From positions 76,294,365 through 76,358,364 of the forward strand of contig CM042150.1 of assembly GCA_023376005.1 (NCBI GenBank): a stretch of DNA of 64,000 bases, in the 5' to 3' direction. How positions within the stretch are numbered: the first letter of the stretch is position 1; the number at the start of each line of letters is the position of its first letter. The position numbers were made by a program, and so were the translations under genes. Below the pieces are notes generated by a model, which made no database searches, was not told the DNA's origin, and saw nothing but the letters and a program-made list of their open reading frames with translations. The stretch is from Doryteuthis pealeii. Its lineage: Eukaryota; Mollusca; Cephalopoda; Myopsida; Loliginidae. Positions 12,705 to 23,880 of this stretch are shown here, piece by piece.

Positions 12705-14507
12705 TAAAGTAATTTTATCTGTTTGTTGAAAATACAGATAATTACTTTAATGAACCGCAATGTGTTATGTGAATCAAAAAAATTGTTGTTTTTTGTATAT
12801 ATGAAGCAAAACAATATATTCAAAAAATAACTGGTATCAACACAAATTTTGCAATGGTTTAAATTCCAGTTTGATTTAACGTCTACCTAATCTTTTCAGA
12901 CATCCTTTCTATTTCAGATCAAAATTCAATTATGAATAAGGTGTTAGGCTAGCCTTACAGGAGTAGGGAACATTTTCACATTATAGGCCATATTGAAATT
13001 TTCTTGTCTAGCTAATCAAGATTTAGTTTAATTTACACAAAATCTTAAGTTTAAACTTTTGTTAATAACTGAGTCTAAATTTGATTAATCTATACATACA
13101 AAAAAACATATTTTAGAGATTGCTTTTTGTGAGTTATTAAAATATAAAAAGAAAATTAAAATAAAAACATCAAAATATCTGATTGTATAAGTGAGCAAAA
13201 TATATATTGATAAATGTCCGACCAGTCCATTTGAATCTGTTGTTAATTTTTTATTTGCACTTAATGCCATTTGAAATATATATATAGTATCTATATATAT
13301 ATATATAGTGGGATCATCAAAATAAATTGACTTTGTCAGCCCAGTTCCAAATTCTGGAAAGGCTTTTTGCTTTTCACAATCCCTATAGAATAAGTAATGT
13401 ATCCATCCTTCTTCTATACCAGCTATAAAATAAAAAATAGGGTACCCTGTTTTCTTTAGCTTAGTGATCAACCAGTCTAGGAGAAGGACAATCTCTGAAT
13501 TCAAAACGCTGAATGAGAGTTGTGCGAAGAATTGGTGGCACATTTGTGTAACGCATTCTTTTGTTATCAGCCCATCAGAAAATAGATAGCTGATTCTACA
13601 CAAGAATTCACCATAGGTTGCATAGTGGAAGTGCATAGTTTTTAATTGTCTTTAGCAAACTATGAAAGGCCACAATTGATGGTTGAAGAAAACCCATATG
13701 TGGCCCAGGTCTTAGTTTCACTACCCCATATTTTAGAACAATAATAGTTTGTAAATATATCTGCTATTGTAAACACCAAAATTCCCTCCTATCCTAGATT
13801 GGCAGAAAATTGATGAATCCAAAATATGTATAGAAAATCAAAAAAATGATGTGAATGAAATAGTTGTATCTAAGTAGATTCAAAGAAAAATCAGACACAA
13901 TGAACACAGGAAAAATGCCACAAAAGTAGACTAGTCCTAGAAACCTGTCATCCTTTGGAATTGGATTGAATAAATTGGTGAAGATAAGTGAGAGGTTGGC
14001 ATGACAGAATATAGGGAAAAAAATGCCAAAATTTGTGTGGGTCTTCTATTTGATGACATGTTTCATGAATGTTTCAGATAACTCAACATCTTTCATATAA
14101 TTTCACATGCCCTCCATTGTTATTCCTGGCTTGCTTAGTCTCCAAACAAAACCTTTTGAATTAACAATACTTGAATCTTTTTTAAAATGAAAAAGTTGGT
14201 ATTCTATCATTTCATTAAAAATATAGCCATGTATAACAGTAAATAAGTACTATATTGCAACTTGAACAATGTATGCACACACAAATACACTACATATGAT
14301 GTGTGTTTTAATGTGTATAAATAAGGGTGCTATGGAAAAAGTATTGCTTAACCCAAGAAGGTGAATGACCTTTGAAAATTTTTATCAAATTGTTTTTAGT
14401 TTCAGCCAAAAGTTTTAAAAATTGAGAAATTGAGAATGCTAAATAGTATATCGAATCTTTAGCACATCTTGTGTTAATAAAATAAGGAAAATTCCCTTGA
14501 AAAGAAA

Positions 14508-14835
14508 ATATATATGTGATGTGTGTGGGGGGGGGGGCTGTGTGGTGTATACATATATATATATGTGTGTGTGTCTGTGTGTGGTACATATATATTATAT
14601 CATATACATATATATATGTATATATATATATGCATACATATATAGTACATTTGTATATATATGTGTGTGTGTGTGTGTATGTATAACATGCATATATTAT
14701 CATATGTATATATATATATGTGTGTGTGTATGTAGAATATATATGTACATATATATATTATATAACTATATATATATATATATATATATACACGTAAATC
14801 ATTTATATTATTATATAATATATATTATTATATAA
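14508..14835. repeat. Scrambled TG/TA microsatellite (mirror of 7880-8190)
   Basis: GT, TATA and poly-G runs in inverted order relative to the left arm, with many small interruptions absent from the left copy. Confidence 0.85.
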
Positions 14836-15307
14836 ACTAAAATATTTTTACCTCAACTCCTTTGGCTTGTCTGTTACAATTATGATCATGTTCTTTTTAA
14901 CAAAATCCTCAGACAGGAGTTTTTGCAATTTTCAAAAATACAAATTCACATCTCACCTCCCAATTAACTTAACATGATGTAAATTAGCCTATTCAGAAAT
15001 TGTTTCTATGTTGATGAAAGATAGAAAAGTTGAAATAAATCCATTATCTGCCTCTACTATTCTCACATTTCATATTTTAAAAAATAACCAATAGGGATTT
15101 TCAACTAAAGACAGAGGTTTTTATTTGGATTTCAATATCAAGATTTGGAAAAACCCTAACTTTAAAATGCATTTAACTACGGTCTACATAACATTGAGAT
15201 TTCAACATTCAATTTGAGATATATCAGTGTGTGTTATATGTATGTTAAATCTATATAGATATACATGCCATGCTTGTTCACTCTCACATTTATATATATA
15301 TATATAT

Positions 15308-15545
15308 ATGTTATTTATCTCAGTAGAGCATCTGGCCTAGGCAACAATAATCTGGTTTGATACAGCCCTTGCCAACTCAGCAACATGAGTAGTACAGCTT
15401 GATCTGTGCATAAAGTCGGGTAGCTAATGGTAGTGTGGTGCCAGGCACAAAAACAATCCCCATGGTCTATGCTAGTTGAAAAGGGAATAGACCTCCCTCT
15501 GTTTGGGCTAATCTTTGAAAGTTTGGCCAACTTTACTAATAACTA
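15308..15545 (+). mobile_element. tRNA-derived SINE, family 2 (mirror copy)
   Basis: Plus-strand copy of the element at 7160-7402: 'agtagagcatctgg', 'tggtttgatacagcc', 'tgccaactcagcaacatgag' and the ending 'agtttggccaactt'. Its indels relative to the left copy illustrate the error pattern of this arm. Confidence 0.85.
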
Positions 15546-17723
15546 TATATTCATATAGATAAATATATATAAATTCATGGCATATATTTATGTATAAGAA
15601 TACATCAACATATATATATATATATATACACACATATTATATATATGCTGTGGTTTCTATATTAATAACTCCATGTAAAAAGCTTTTACATCACCAAAAA
15701 TGAAAAAACAAAAAAAACAGGATAAACAGAAGCATTCATGATTCTTTATATTACAAGAGATCTGAATATATATATTACTATAATATATATATATAATATA
15801 TGTATATATATAGTATATGTGTTGTGGTGTGTGTGTGTGTGTGTGAGGTATTATTTTTATCATCTATCAATGATATCTCTCAATACACAACAGTTGAATT
15901 CTTGGGGGTAACAAAACACTGACGTAATCTATTTCTAAATATACATGAATGAAGATGCATTATTTATACATTACTCAACAGATGTGCAATGAAATACTCT
16001 GATCAGTCTCATATTATCCAAAGCAAATTCACTCACAGCCCAAAATATATAAGTAACAAAAACACTCTAAAATCATCTATATTCAATTTTACGACAAATT
16101 ATTTAAAGTTTGGTGTATAGGTCTCTATGGAAAGTAACTGGGTCCCAGACAAAACCCAAGGGACAATATTGCCTACACCTAAAAATACCAATGTATAGAC
16201 GATGAAGAAATGAATAATTGTGACAGGATTAATATTGGTTTGTTATAAGAGTTTAGGTTTAGGGAGAAAAAAGAAAAAAAAAAAAAAACTTTGATTTTTA
16301 TAGAAAGAGTAAATATTTTTACATCCAAATTAAATCTTATGCGGAGATTTCATAAAATTTAAAGGACATAACATAATTGACATTTCAATTATTTCAACAC
16401 TTGTTCAAAAATAATGGTTTTTAATCTGATAAATTAATTAAAATCTTTTAATTTATTTATTTTTATATTAATAATCTTCTAGAGATTAAATAAACTGTTA
16501 TAATAAATGAAGTAGAAATAAAAGGAAATGAAAAATTAGAATTTATTATTTCTAATATCCATTTTCTATGGTGAGTTTTGTTTCTAAAATTTGAGGTTTT
16601 TTGTCTTTTCATATATGACTATTTTTGTTTTCTTGTCATATTTACAACATGGAAAAGTAAATATGTTTAGGGCAGCCAAATTATTTTTATTGATATTTCA
16701 GCAAAATCACATAAAAGATGTGGTTGATTGAGTTACAAATCATTTCCACAAAGTTTTTTTTACAAAATCGACGCAAAAAATTAATTGAAATTTGATAATT
16801 ATCTGCAATTTTTAGAATGTGTGTAATATCTTAACTTCTCAGAAAATTAATTAATAAAATTCAAATTTAAAAAAATTCAAAAAATATTTAAAATGCTCTA
16901 TGGGTAATTCCATCATCAAACCATCCAGGCGCATGTCACCCAACCCCTTCAATTTTCTGAATTTTGTCAGGTGTAACATTAATCTTAAGCAAGCTAATGT
17001 CACAAGATTTATTACTACTGAAACATAAAGTTCACTCCTTGCTTGATGCCTCATACTTGGCAATATTGTGTCGTAATTCCTATCCATGATGACACGTTGG
17101 GTAAATACCTACATTCACATATTCAAATAACAAGCATATAAGAAATATTCAGTAACTATATTATGTTCTCAAATAACAACTTGGCTACATTTAATAGAGA
17201 ACTCTTGTTCTTCGTTTTTGCGTATGAGGAATAACCAGTTTTCTTCTGCATTAATTTTATTCTTTTATTTCATTACTGACAACAACGGCATATGGTAATG
17301 TCTAAAAATAGAGAGACACAAATTCTCATCTTATATGTTTCAGGTATTTGGTTTAAGCTAAAGCAAACAGAATGTTTTCATGTATATACTATGGTTGGTG
17401 GGGGATGGGTAAAACTGAGGTAGCTTTTCTCAGCAGATATGAGTTTAAAACCATAGAAGTGTTTTTCCAGCAGTTTTTGGGAACTCCTAATGTATATAAT
17501 AGAAGGGTATTAAACATTTGAATGACGCTCAGAAAATTCTCAAAGTAGTTTCATTGTTTCCTGCCTCCCCAACAAAAAAACAAAACAAAAACAATTGGAT
17601 ATAATCAGCCAAAATATTTACTCTGAATGAAAGTTTTTGGGGGTGTTTTTTGACATTCTAGAAAATTCTACAAGGAAAGTTACTCAGATATGGAATTTCT
17701 ACTAGTATGGTTTTCAACAAAGG

Positions 17724-17823
17724 NNNNNNNNNNNNNNNNNNNNNNNNNNNNNNNNNNNNNNNNNNNNNNNNNNNNNNNNNNNNNNNNNNNNNNNNNNNNN
17801 NNNNNNNNNNNNNNNNNNNNNNN
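17724..17823. other. Scaffold gap (100 N)
   Basis: Exactly 100 N, the usual placeholder for a gap of unknown size. The contig on its left ends at the outer edge of the inverted duplication. The open frame spanning the gap (17658-17885) is meaningless. Confidence 0.99.
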
Positions 17824-17999
17824 AGAGATGGTTTCAGGCTATCCCCGAAGGTAGGGTGAGGACTGAGGTCAATGCTGTCACTCATTCCTCAAGGCCATCA
17901 GCTGCACTTAAAACGTCATTTTGTTTCTATACTACATTACATAAAGATTAGAACTCTAATAATTATGTAACATTGAGTGGGGTCTATAATTACCACTAA

Positions 18000-18300
18000 T
18001 TGTATATATTTACCAACCTCCTCCACATGAGTAGGATGTGACACAAGGTCAATTTCTCATACAAAGATTAAGAGGTTTGAATTCAAAGTTTTCCTTTTCT
18101 TAGGCTGGTTGCATAATTTTTAATAACTGAAGGGAGAATAGTAATACTCAAATACTTAAGTGAAAAAAGTTAGATGCATACCTTTCCTAAGTTATTAGCT
18201 TTGTGTGAAATGCAAACAACCATGTCCAGGATTTAAACTCAGGTTGCCAAGTTCCTTTCTTACAACAATCCACATCCACTAGTTAGGGTACTAAATTGGT
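18000..18300 (-). mobile_element. tRNA-derived SINE, family 1 (minus)
   Basis: Starts with the family tail in reverse ('accaacctcctccacatgag', 'gtgacacaaggtcaat') and ends at the head ('gtccaggatttaaactcagg', 'acaacaatccacatccac'). An internal duplication or insertion separates the two halves near 18120-18170. Confidence 0.8.
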
Positions 18301-19063
18301 ATATTGCAAAAGGCTATAAGGGAGACTCATTATTTATGTGACAGTCAATATTTACAAGTATGCCAGTTCAATGTCAATAAAAAACAGAATAGATTTTTTT
18401 TCTTTGACTGAATGTTAGATTTAGAATTAATATTAACAATAATTCTTATTTATTTCACCAATCCAATGCCAGTCAGTTTATGTTGATGATACTCTGCAGC
18501 ATTTTGCAAGAACCAGGGATTCTATATTTGGCTTCAAATAAGATAAATCTATCACCTCAAAACCGATTGTAAATATTTATCTGTAAATCTTGAGGGCAAG
18601 ACTGATTTATTTACTTATTGTTGATTAAAAAATGCTCACTAACATGACCAGAATTTTCAAAGATAAGGCAAACAATAGATAAGATATTCAAGTGTCTCAT
18701 TGGCTGCATGTTTGATGTCCATCAGAGATATAATAAACACCTTGTCATGGTCAGTGAGGAACACTAGCAGACCATTGTTAGCAAGTTTGATTCTCACTGA
18801 GTGTTTCATATTTCTAGCCTAATGGCAACAAATTACACTTAGTAAATGACAACATCAAAATGAATGTTGTTGGTATGGCAGTAAAGGTTGAACCTTTCCA
18901 CAAATAAAAAATTATCTATGTGTTAAATAGAAAAAAGTTGTTTTGTTTTAAAAACGACTTTCTTCCAAATTATGAATCTTTCAAAACTTTGGCATCATTA
19001 AATGGCCCACCGAGGTTCCTATGAAAGATACCCGAAAAAGGTCAGAAAGTACAATGGAATTGT
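18301..19063. other. Unassigned stretch with a tRNA-like scrap
   Basis: Nothing coding. At 18735-18815 a B-box-like 'caagtttgattctcactgag' recurs in similar context at 21590-21640 ('taagtttgattcttactggg'), suggesting a third, fragmentary tRNA-derived repeat. Confidence 0.45.
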
Positions 19064-20230
19064 TGTGTGACCTGATTTAGGTTTTGAAATTAGAAGAAAG
19101 AAAGAAAGAAAGAAAGAAAAAAAACCGGAAATATAATTCGCCGGCTGACAAACAGATGGGCGATCCGGCAATGACCCCGACTAGGCAGTCGAGGCGATGG
19201 TGGCCGGTAGTAAAATCTCAAGTAGGTCGGAACTCCCAGAAGCGAGAGAAGCCGTTCCTAGACAAGTCTTTGATGTAATCAGACTTGAGTCTCATGGAAA
19301 AAGATAAATCCTGTTTTATAGATTACCGGAAAATGAAGAAACCGGAATTAAAGAGAATCTATTGTTTTTATGTTTCCTTAACACTTAAGAATGGAGATAA
19401 CTCTTGTTGAAAATCGAAATTAAAGAAAGTCGAATGTATTTAAAAAACATTCAAGTGGCCGGAAGAGATGGCACCCAGATTGGTGAGCGGAAGTAAATTT
19501 GATTGGCTGGTTGGAAACAAGAGGGAGGCGGTTACCCTGCTTGAGTGGGAGGAGCAGAAAAATTCCCAATATTTTCATGCCGGCCGGAAATAAAATTGTT
19601 CCGATCGAAATGTTATTCAACTAAGACGTTTTTGGCTTGAGGGCAATTAAGCCACGCTGCGCTTGAAAGAGGACGTTGTGATTGCTTGAGGATCACATGC
19701 GCTGACCGGGCTAGCTGACAAGATTAACGCAATACTGAGAGCCGAGAGTAACTGACTTCAGCTAAGACCATATTGAAAACTTAGTCAACTTACGAACTGT
19801 TTTGCACAATACTTTGCAGAAGACCATTTTGAAAAATTAGTCAACTTACGAACTGTTTTGCACAATACTTTGCAGAAGACCAGAAGTATTTAATTATGGG
19901 CACATCACTCCCACAAACCTTGAGAAGTAATTATTTGTATTCCTGTAATTTTGAATATAAATGTTGTTGATTTTTGAAGAAGAAAAAGAGTCGTTATTCT
20001 TTTTTGTGTGTGACCAATCGGACGCCATTAACCTCGGAAATCAGTTTCTATAGCAGATTTCTAGTCGTTTGAGATCTTAGCACAACGTGGGGCATTCAGC
20101 TAGACTTCCCGCAAATATAGAGACCCTGCAATCCTTGGTTGATGCAGAAAATCCGATCTTGACAGCCAATTTTGGAGATTCTGTGAGCCCATTAGCTCGG
20201 TAGCGACCGATGGGTTATAGTTATAACTAG
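19064..20230 (+). mobile_element. LTR-retrotransposon block (probable solo LTR plus leader)
   Basis: Composition changes abruptly: GC-richer, with many CpG (for example 'gccggctgac', 'ccgatccggcaatgaccccg'), unlike the surrounding AT-rich DNA. A polyadenylation-like AATATAAA near 19954 is followed by a T-rich stretch. A boundary-like 'cacaacgtggggcattcagc' near 20082-20101 resembles the start of a primer-binding region of Ty3/gypsy-type elements. No gag or pol frame is present. A GAAA microsatellite marks the left part (19095-19120). The ends are not exactly defined and no target-site duplication was found. Confidence 0.5.
19766..19877. repeat. 56-bp tandem duplication within the LTR-like block
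   Basis: Two head-to-tail units (19766-19821 and 19822-19877), each starting 'gacca' and containing 'ttagtcaacttacgaactgt', differing at about three bases. A third unit begins with only 'gaccag'. Tandem enhancer-like repeats are common in LTR U3 regions; that role is inference. Confidence 0.9.
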
Positions 20231-20664
20231 ATTAATAACCAAGATAAGAACACAAAGTCAAAGTAAACATGTTCTTTATTTAATATTTCAAAAAATTTCA
20301 AGCATTGTAATTATAGTAATTTTATTTTGTATTTATCTACCAATAAACCTTCTATAGATAGATTGATGGATAAATGTATTCTTAAAACAAATCTTATTCT
20401 TTAGTTGTTTATGAAAACAAAATAACTGTATTTTCCTTTTATTTGATTACCTTTCAAAATACCCAATTCAAGCAGAAAGATAAAACTAGTCCTTGAAATG
20501 ACTTTTTTCTTTTCCTCTCAGTTTTCATTCATTTATTTAATTCAATTTTGTCGTATAAGATTTTATCAGTGAAATCATTATTTTGTAATATGAGATCTTC
20601 TTAGCTGCATCTCTATTGAAGAAATATACTTTTATATTGAACATCTAAATATGTGAGTACATTC

Positions 20665-20723
<59 letters not shown>
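20231..20723. other. Unassigned AT-rich stretch ending in (TA)n
   Basis: No gene or repeat recognised to about 20667. A long TA tract (20668-20727) then abuts the HHR element. Confidence 0.6.
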
Positions 20724-20729
<6 letters not shown>

Positions 20730-20788
20730 TAAAAGGGTATGAAAACCCACAATGCTGTTAAAATGAAAATATTTTATATCATTTTCAT

Positions 20789-20836
20789 AGCTGATATTGA
20801 ACAACATTTCGATTTATAAAATTCATCATCAGAGCT
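20789..20836 (-). ncRNA. Hammerhead ribozyme motif
   Basis: Minus strand 5' to 3': stem I AGCT, then CTGATGA (20832-20826), one extra T, stem II GAATT/AAATC around TTAT (one mismatch), GAAA (20810-20807), stem III TGTT/AATA around GTTC closed by A15.1-U16.1, cleavage triplet ATC, then AGCT completing stem I. All invariant core bases are present. The base between A9 and 10.1 is unusual but is shared with the other copies. Confidence 0.75.
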
Positions 20837-21179
20837 TGTTTTTAATCCAGACTCATCGTGAGAGAAGCAGAAAATAATTTAAATTCAAACCCAAAGCATT
20901 GTTGTTCCAAAAAGTGTGTAAGCCATACGATCACTTCATCATTTGCACATCCGCTACGCGTTTCACCGCCAACGTGATGATTGTATATCTTTAGTGTAAC
21001 AGTTTTTGAAAGAAAAAGACATATTTCAAATTTAAAAAAAGAAGAGTTTTAACCCATTCATGGTCGGTTTGGGAAAAGAAATGTTTATTCAATTATCTTA
21101 AAAAATTACTTTTTTATGTAAAAATATGAATGGTGTAAGGGTTTATTGCTTCTCTCCCGATGAGTCTGGATTAAAAACA

Positions 21180-21227
21180 AGCTCTGATGATGATTTTTAT
21201 AAATCGAAATATTGTTCAATATTAGCT
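21180..21227 (+). ncRNA. Hammerhead ribozyme motif
   Basis: AGCT, CTGATGA (21184-21190), T, a perfect 5-bp stem II GATTT-TTAT-AAATC, GAAA, stem III TATT/AATA with GTTC loop, triplet ATT, AGCT. The triplet ATT satisfies the NUH rule but is usually a weaker cleavage site than the ATC in the opposite arm. Confidence 0.75.
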
Positions 21228-21325
21228 ATGAAAAGGATATAAAATATTTGCATTTTAACAGCATTGTGTGTTTTCATACCCTTTTATCTATACATATACC
21301 ATCGGATTCATTTCCTTACTCTTAA

Positions 21326-21330
<5 letters not shown>

Positions 21331-21367
<37 letters not shown>

Positions 21368-21651
21368 TTGCTTTGAAAATAAAGAATCTAATTTATTTGG
21401 ACAAAAACTACATAGATATCAAAAGTTCAATGGCAATGTTGGATAGAGCAAGTTTTCAGCTACAAAACATTGTTATCCCACATAGTTACTTCCATTGGCA
21501 ATGTCTTTTCAGCAGAGATGAACAAGAGCCAGAGTCTCATAAGAGGGTCACACTGAAAGTATTACATGAAGTGCCTTCTCATAGTCAGCGAGCTACATTA
21601 TCACACCATTTAGTAAGTTTGATTCTTACTGGGGGCTCCAGAATTATATAT

Positions 21652-21722
<71 letters not shown>
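21331..21722. repeat. Microsatellites flanking a low-information segment
   Basis: TA tract at 21331-21365, an ATAC run at 21651-21675 and a TA tract at 21678-21722. Between them (21373-21640) is an open stretch without recognisable domain whose 3' end is tRNA-like repeat sequence. Confidence 0.8.
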
Positions 21723-21723
<1 letters not shown>

Positions 21724-22146
21724 AGTGGTACCTTGACTTATGAGTTTAATTCATTCCACTCATAACTCAATTTCCTTGTATATCAGATCAATTTTCTGCA
21801 TTGAAATAAACTGAAATATCCTTAATCCATTACAGCTGCTTCCCCAAACACACTAACTTCTTTATATAAGAAACATATCACTGTATTGTATAAAAACACA
21901 ATAGAATGTAATGAATTATTTGCTGCAATATGTTTTAATGTTTATTTTTTTATAAATAATATTTTTCTTTGGCATAATAAATTTGGAAATGTGTTTTTAG
22001 TGAACTTATTAACATAAGCATATCTAAATCTCACTCATACCTCAAATTTTAGCTGGCTAAACAAAGCAGAAAATTGACTGAGTAACTGCTGAGTAGGAAA
22101 ACTTGCAAGTTGAGGTACTTGTAAGTTAAAGTATTACTGTATATAT
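21723..22146. mobile_element. Tc1/mariner-like MITE
   Basis: The left end 'agtggtaccttgacttatga' and the right end, read in reverse complement, 'cagtaatactttaacttaca' form a degenerate terminal inverted repeat over about 45 bp. The element is about 420 bp, flanked by TATA on both sides as expected for TA-targeted insertion, and has no coding capacity. It inserted within or next to a TA microsatellite. Confidence 0.75.
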
Positions 22147-22342
22147 AATACATGGACCCTCCTGTCAATAATGACATATGTTTCTGCTTTTTTATCTTAT
22201 TATTATTATATTTACTCAATTACATTTTTCTTTAATTGAGTAACAATTCAAAATATATTCATTTTTGAAAACATTATACTTACTTTGCATTTCCATCTAA
22301 CATCAAGTTTTTCCATTTCTTTAAATCAATTTTATCATATAT

Positions 22343-22620
22343 GTGCTAGAAGGTGGTGGCTGAGGGTCTTAATGTCCTGGGTATGATGTTAAACTGTATC
22401 TAATAGTGAGGTTCTAATTTTGGAGATCTGGGTGGACTTGAAGTACCCCTCCATTGCTATTAGTCCCATGTCCACTATGAACCAGAGTTGTAGTACCTGT
22501 TAAGGTCAGATCTATTCATTAAAGAAATAAATGCATTTAAAGATTGAATACCCAACAAGAGTGAATGAGACAAAAATGTCTTGGGTATAAAATAACACTT
22601 GGGTTGACATGCCTAAATAA
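22343..22620 (+). repeat. Interspersed repeat family B
   Basis: Same order of landmarks as 3232-3535: 'ggctgagggtcttaatgtcc', 'atgttaaactgtatct', 'catgtccactatgaaccaga', 'attgaatacccaacaagagt', 'aaaatgtcttggg' and an end near 'gggttgacatgcc'. Confidence 0.75.
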
Positions 22621-22888
22621 AAATTTATCAAAACTTATATTTAAAGTTGTCATTGCCTTTATCCTTATATTGAAATAAAATGGTTAATTAAAAGTGTGGT
22701 TTACCAAGCAAAATTAAAAGGTTATAATAGAGAAGAGATTATCTATATAGGATCAACAGAGTGACAACAGAAGGAATTCACTAATAGTACAAGACTTGAA
22801 ATACACCTGAGAATTAAAAGAAAAGTATGAACCACCTAACCAGAGGTTAGGTGGTCCATTTTAAAATGATCATATGCTTTTAATGAGT

Positions 22889-23226
22889 GATCAAAATAAT
22901 ACAAATTTTGCTCGGAGAAAAAATACATATTAAAAGTTTTCTTAATTCTAGCAATTCTGTTGAATAAAAGATTGGAATTTGTAACTAAATGTTGCCATGA
23001 AGGTAAATATTTACATTGTAATAAAAAAAAGCCAAGAGTGTCTGACTGTAATGAAGAATCAAAACATTGTAAATTCTGCTTGGAGGAAAAATATCCCATT
23101 ATAAGCTTTCCAAATTCTAGTTAGAAAAGATTGCAATTTGTATCTAAATGTCACCAGGAAGGTAGATATTTCTTTTGTAAATTGGCACCAGACTAAGTGA
23201 GTTGGTGACTTAAATATTGTATTGAG
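22889..23226 (+). pseudogene. Decayed in-frame tandem duplication with Cys-rich reading
   Basis: Two related units offset by exactly 168 bp (TCAAAA at 22891 and at 23059), that is 56 codons. One frame reads through both units with shared Cys and aromatic positions: FCSEKKY versus FCLEEKY, then RLEFVTKCCHEGKYLHC versus RLQFVSKCHQEGRYFFC. A stop interrupts the second unit and another precedes the first. The conserved Cys and His spacing is suggestive of a small metal-binding or secreted repeat, but no family is recognised. It may also be a non-coding low-copy repeat; unit similarity and the multiple-of-three period are what is seen. Confidence 0.35.
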
Positions 23227-23689
23227 AACAGATATTTATTTATCTGAATTCAACAAAAAGGATTATGTTGAAATTTCGCCTATGGAATGTGTGATATTTA
23301 AATATAGCGTGTGTAATAATATTGTAGTTGACAAAATTGGCTTACAATAAGCTTTATCAAACTCTTCTGAGTTGCCATAGATAGGATGTGTCACACGTAT
23401 GGGGCATTGGGCCCTGATCAAACTTGGCATTCAGTTGTAAAGGATCTTTGACTAGGTATTTGTCTATCCACCAAGCCAAATGTGACACAAGGTCAGTTGA
23501 TGTGGGTGAGATCCAAGTCATGTCTAGGAATTGCTTAAAATTCTGTTAACATTCCATTTTCAGGGCTCCTCAGGTACAGGGCAATAAATCTAACCCTGTC
23601 CCTTTTAAGTAAAGGGGCAGGAGTAGCCTGGTGGAATAGCCCCATGGAATCAAGCAAGAATCTTTTTAGCTTTTATGTCAACGTATGCA
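23227..23689. repeat. SINE scraps and repeat family C
   Basis: 23380-23465 and 23480-23520 contain tRNA-SINE fragments ('ataggatgtgtcacac', 'atgtgacacaaggtcag'). 23570-23665 is family C: 'gggcaataaatctaaccctg', 'cttttaagtaaaggggcag', repeated at 34830-34915. No coding sequence. Confidence 0.5.
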
Positions 23690-23880
23690 TTTACATGAAC
23701 CTAAATTCAGATTTTGCCTTTTCCTAGACTAGTTGTACCAAGTCTAAAGTTTGTTCTAATAGAGCTGAAGGAGAATTCATTCCTTTCCCAAAAGCATTAC
23801 CATGCAAACAGCTTTATCGAAGACTTGAACCTGGCTTACCAATTCCATTTCCTATGACATATACAACATCTACTGTGTTA
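23690..23880 (-). mobile_element. tRNA-derived SINE, family 1 (minus)
   Basis: From 'ttcagattttgccttttcct' through 'ctgaaggagaattcattcct' to the head 'cgaagacttgaacctgg' and 'ccatttcctatgacatat'. Bases 23881-24360 after it have no recognised feature; the open frame at 24062-24358 lacks domains. Confidence 0.75.

Larger units (their letters stand above)
11261..17723. repeat. Right arm of giant inverted duplication (error-rich copy)
   Basis: Reverse complement of 5103-11260 with frequent one- or two-base indels and substitutions, disrupted TA tracts and a ~75-bp A-rich insertion. The fold point is near 11,260 with at most a few tens of bases unmatched. The arm ends at the 100-N gap at the base that mirrors about 5103. 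Open frames differ between the arms (for example 183 codons at 13085-13636, minus), so neither arm's frames should be called as genes. A fold-back sequencing or assembly artifact is likelier than a real palindrome. Confidence 0.93.
20724..21335. mobile_element. Inverted-repeat element carrying two hammerhead motifs (copy 1)
   Basis: About 145-bp inverted termini, left from 'tagataaaagggtatgaaaa' and right ending 'ttttcatacccttttatcta', enclose about 300 bp of non-coding sequence with a central 'cacatccgctacgcgtttc'. Each arm contains one HHR, facing outward on opposite strands. A second copy is at 59930-60363 with matching arms and centre. Both lie against (TA)n tracts, and both carry an outer extension (ggaaatgaatccgaYggtat) on one side. 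HHRs inside small non-coding repeats are typical of Penelope-related elements, so that affiliation is inferred. No GIY-YIG or RT coding sequence is present. Confidence 0.75.

Noticed and set aside
13085..13636. 183-codon minus-strand ORF, the longest in the window
   Set aside because: It lies in the error-rich right arm, overlaps a SINE, and its mirror in the left arm (about 9000-9560) is not open over the same span.
17658..17885. Open frame across the N gap
   Set aside because: Continuity is produced by N bases of unknown number.
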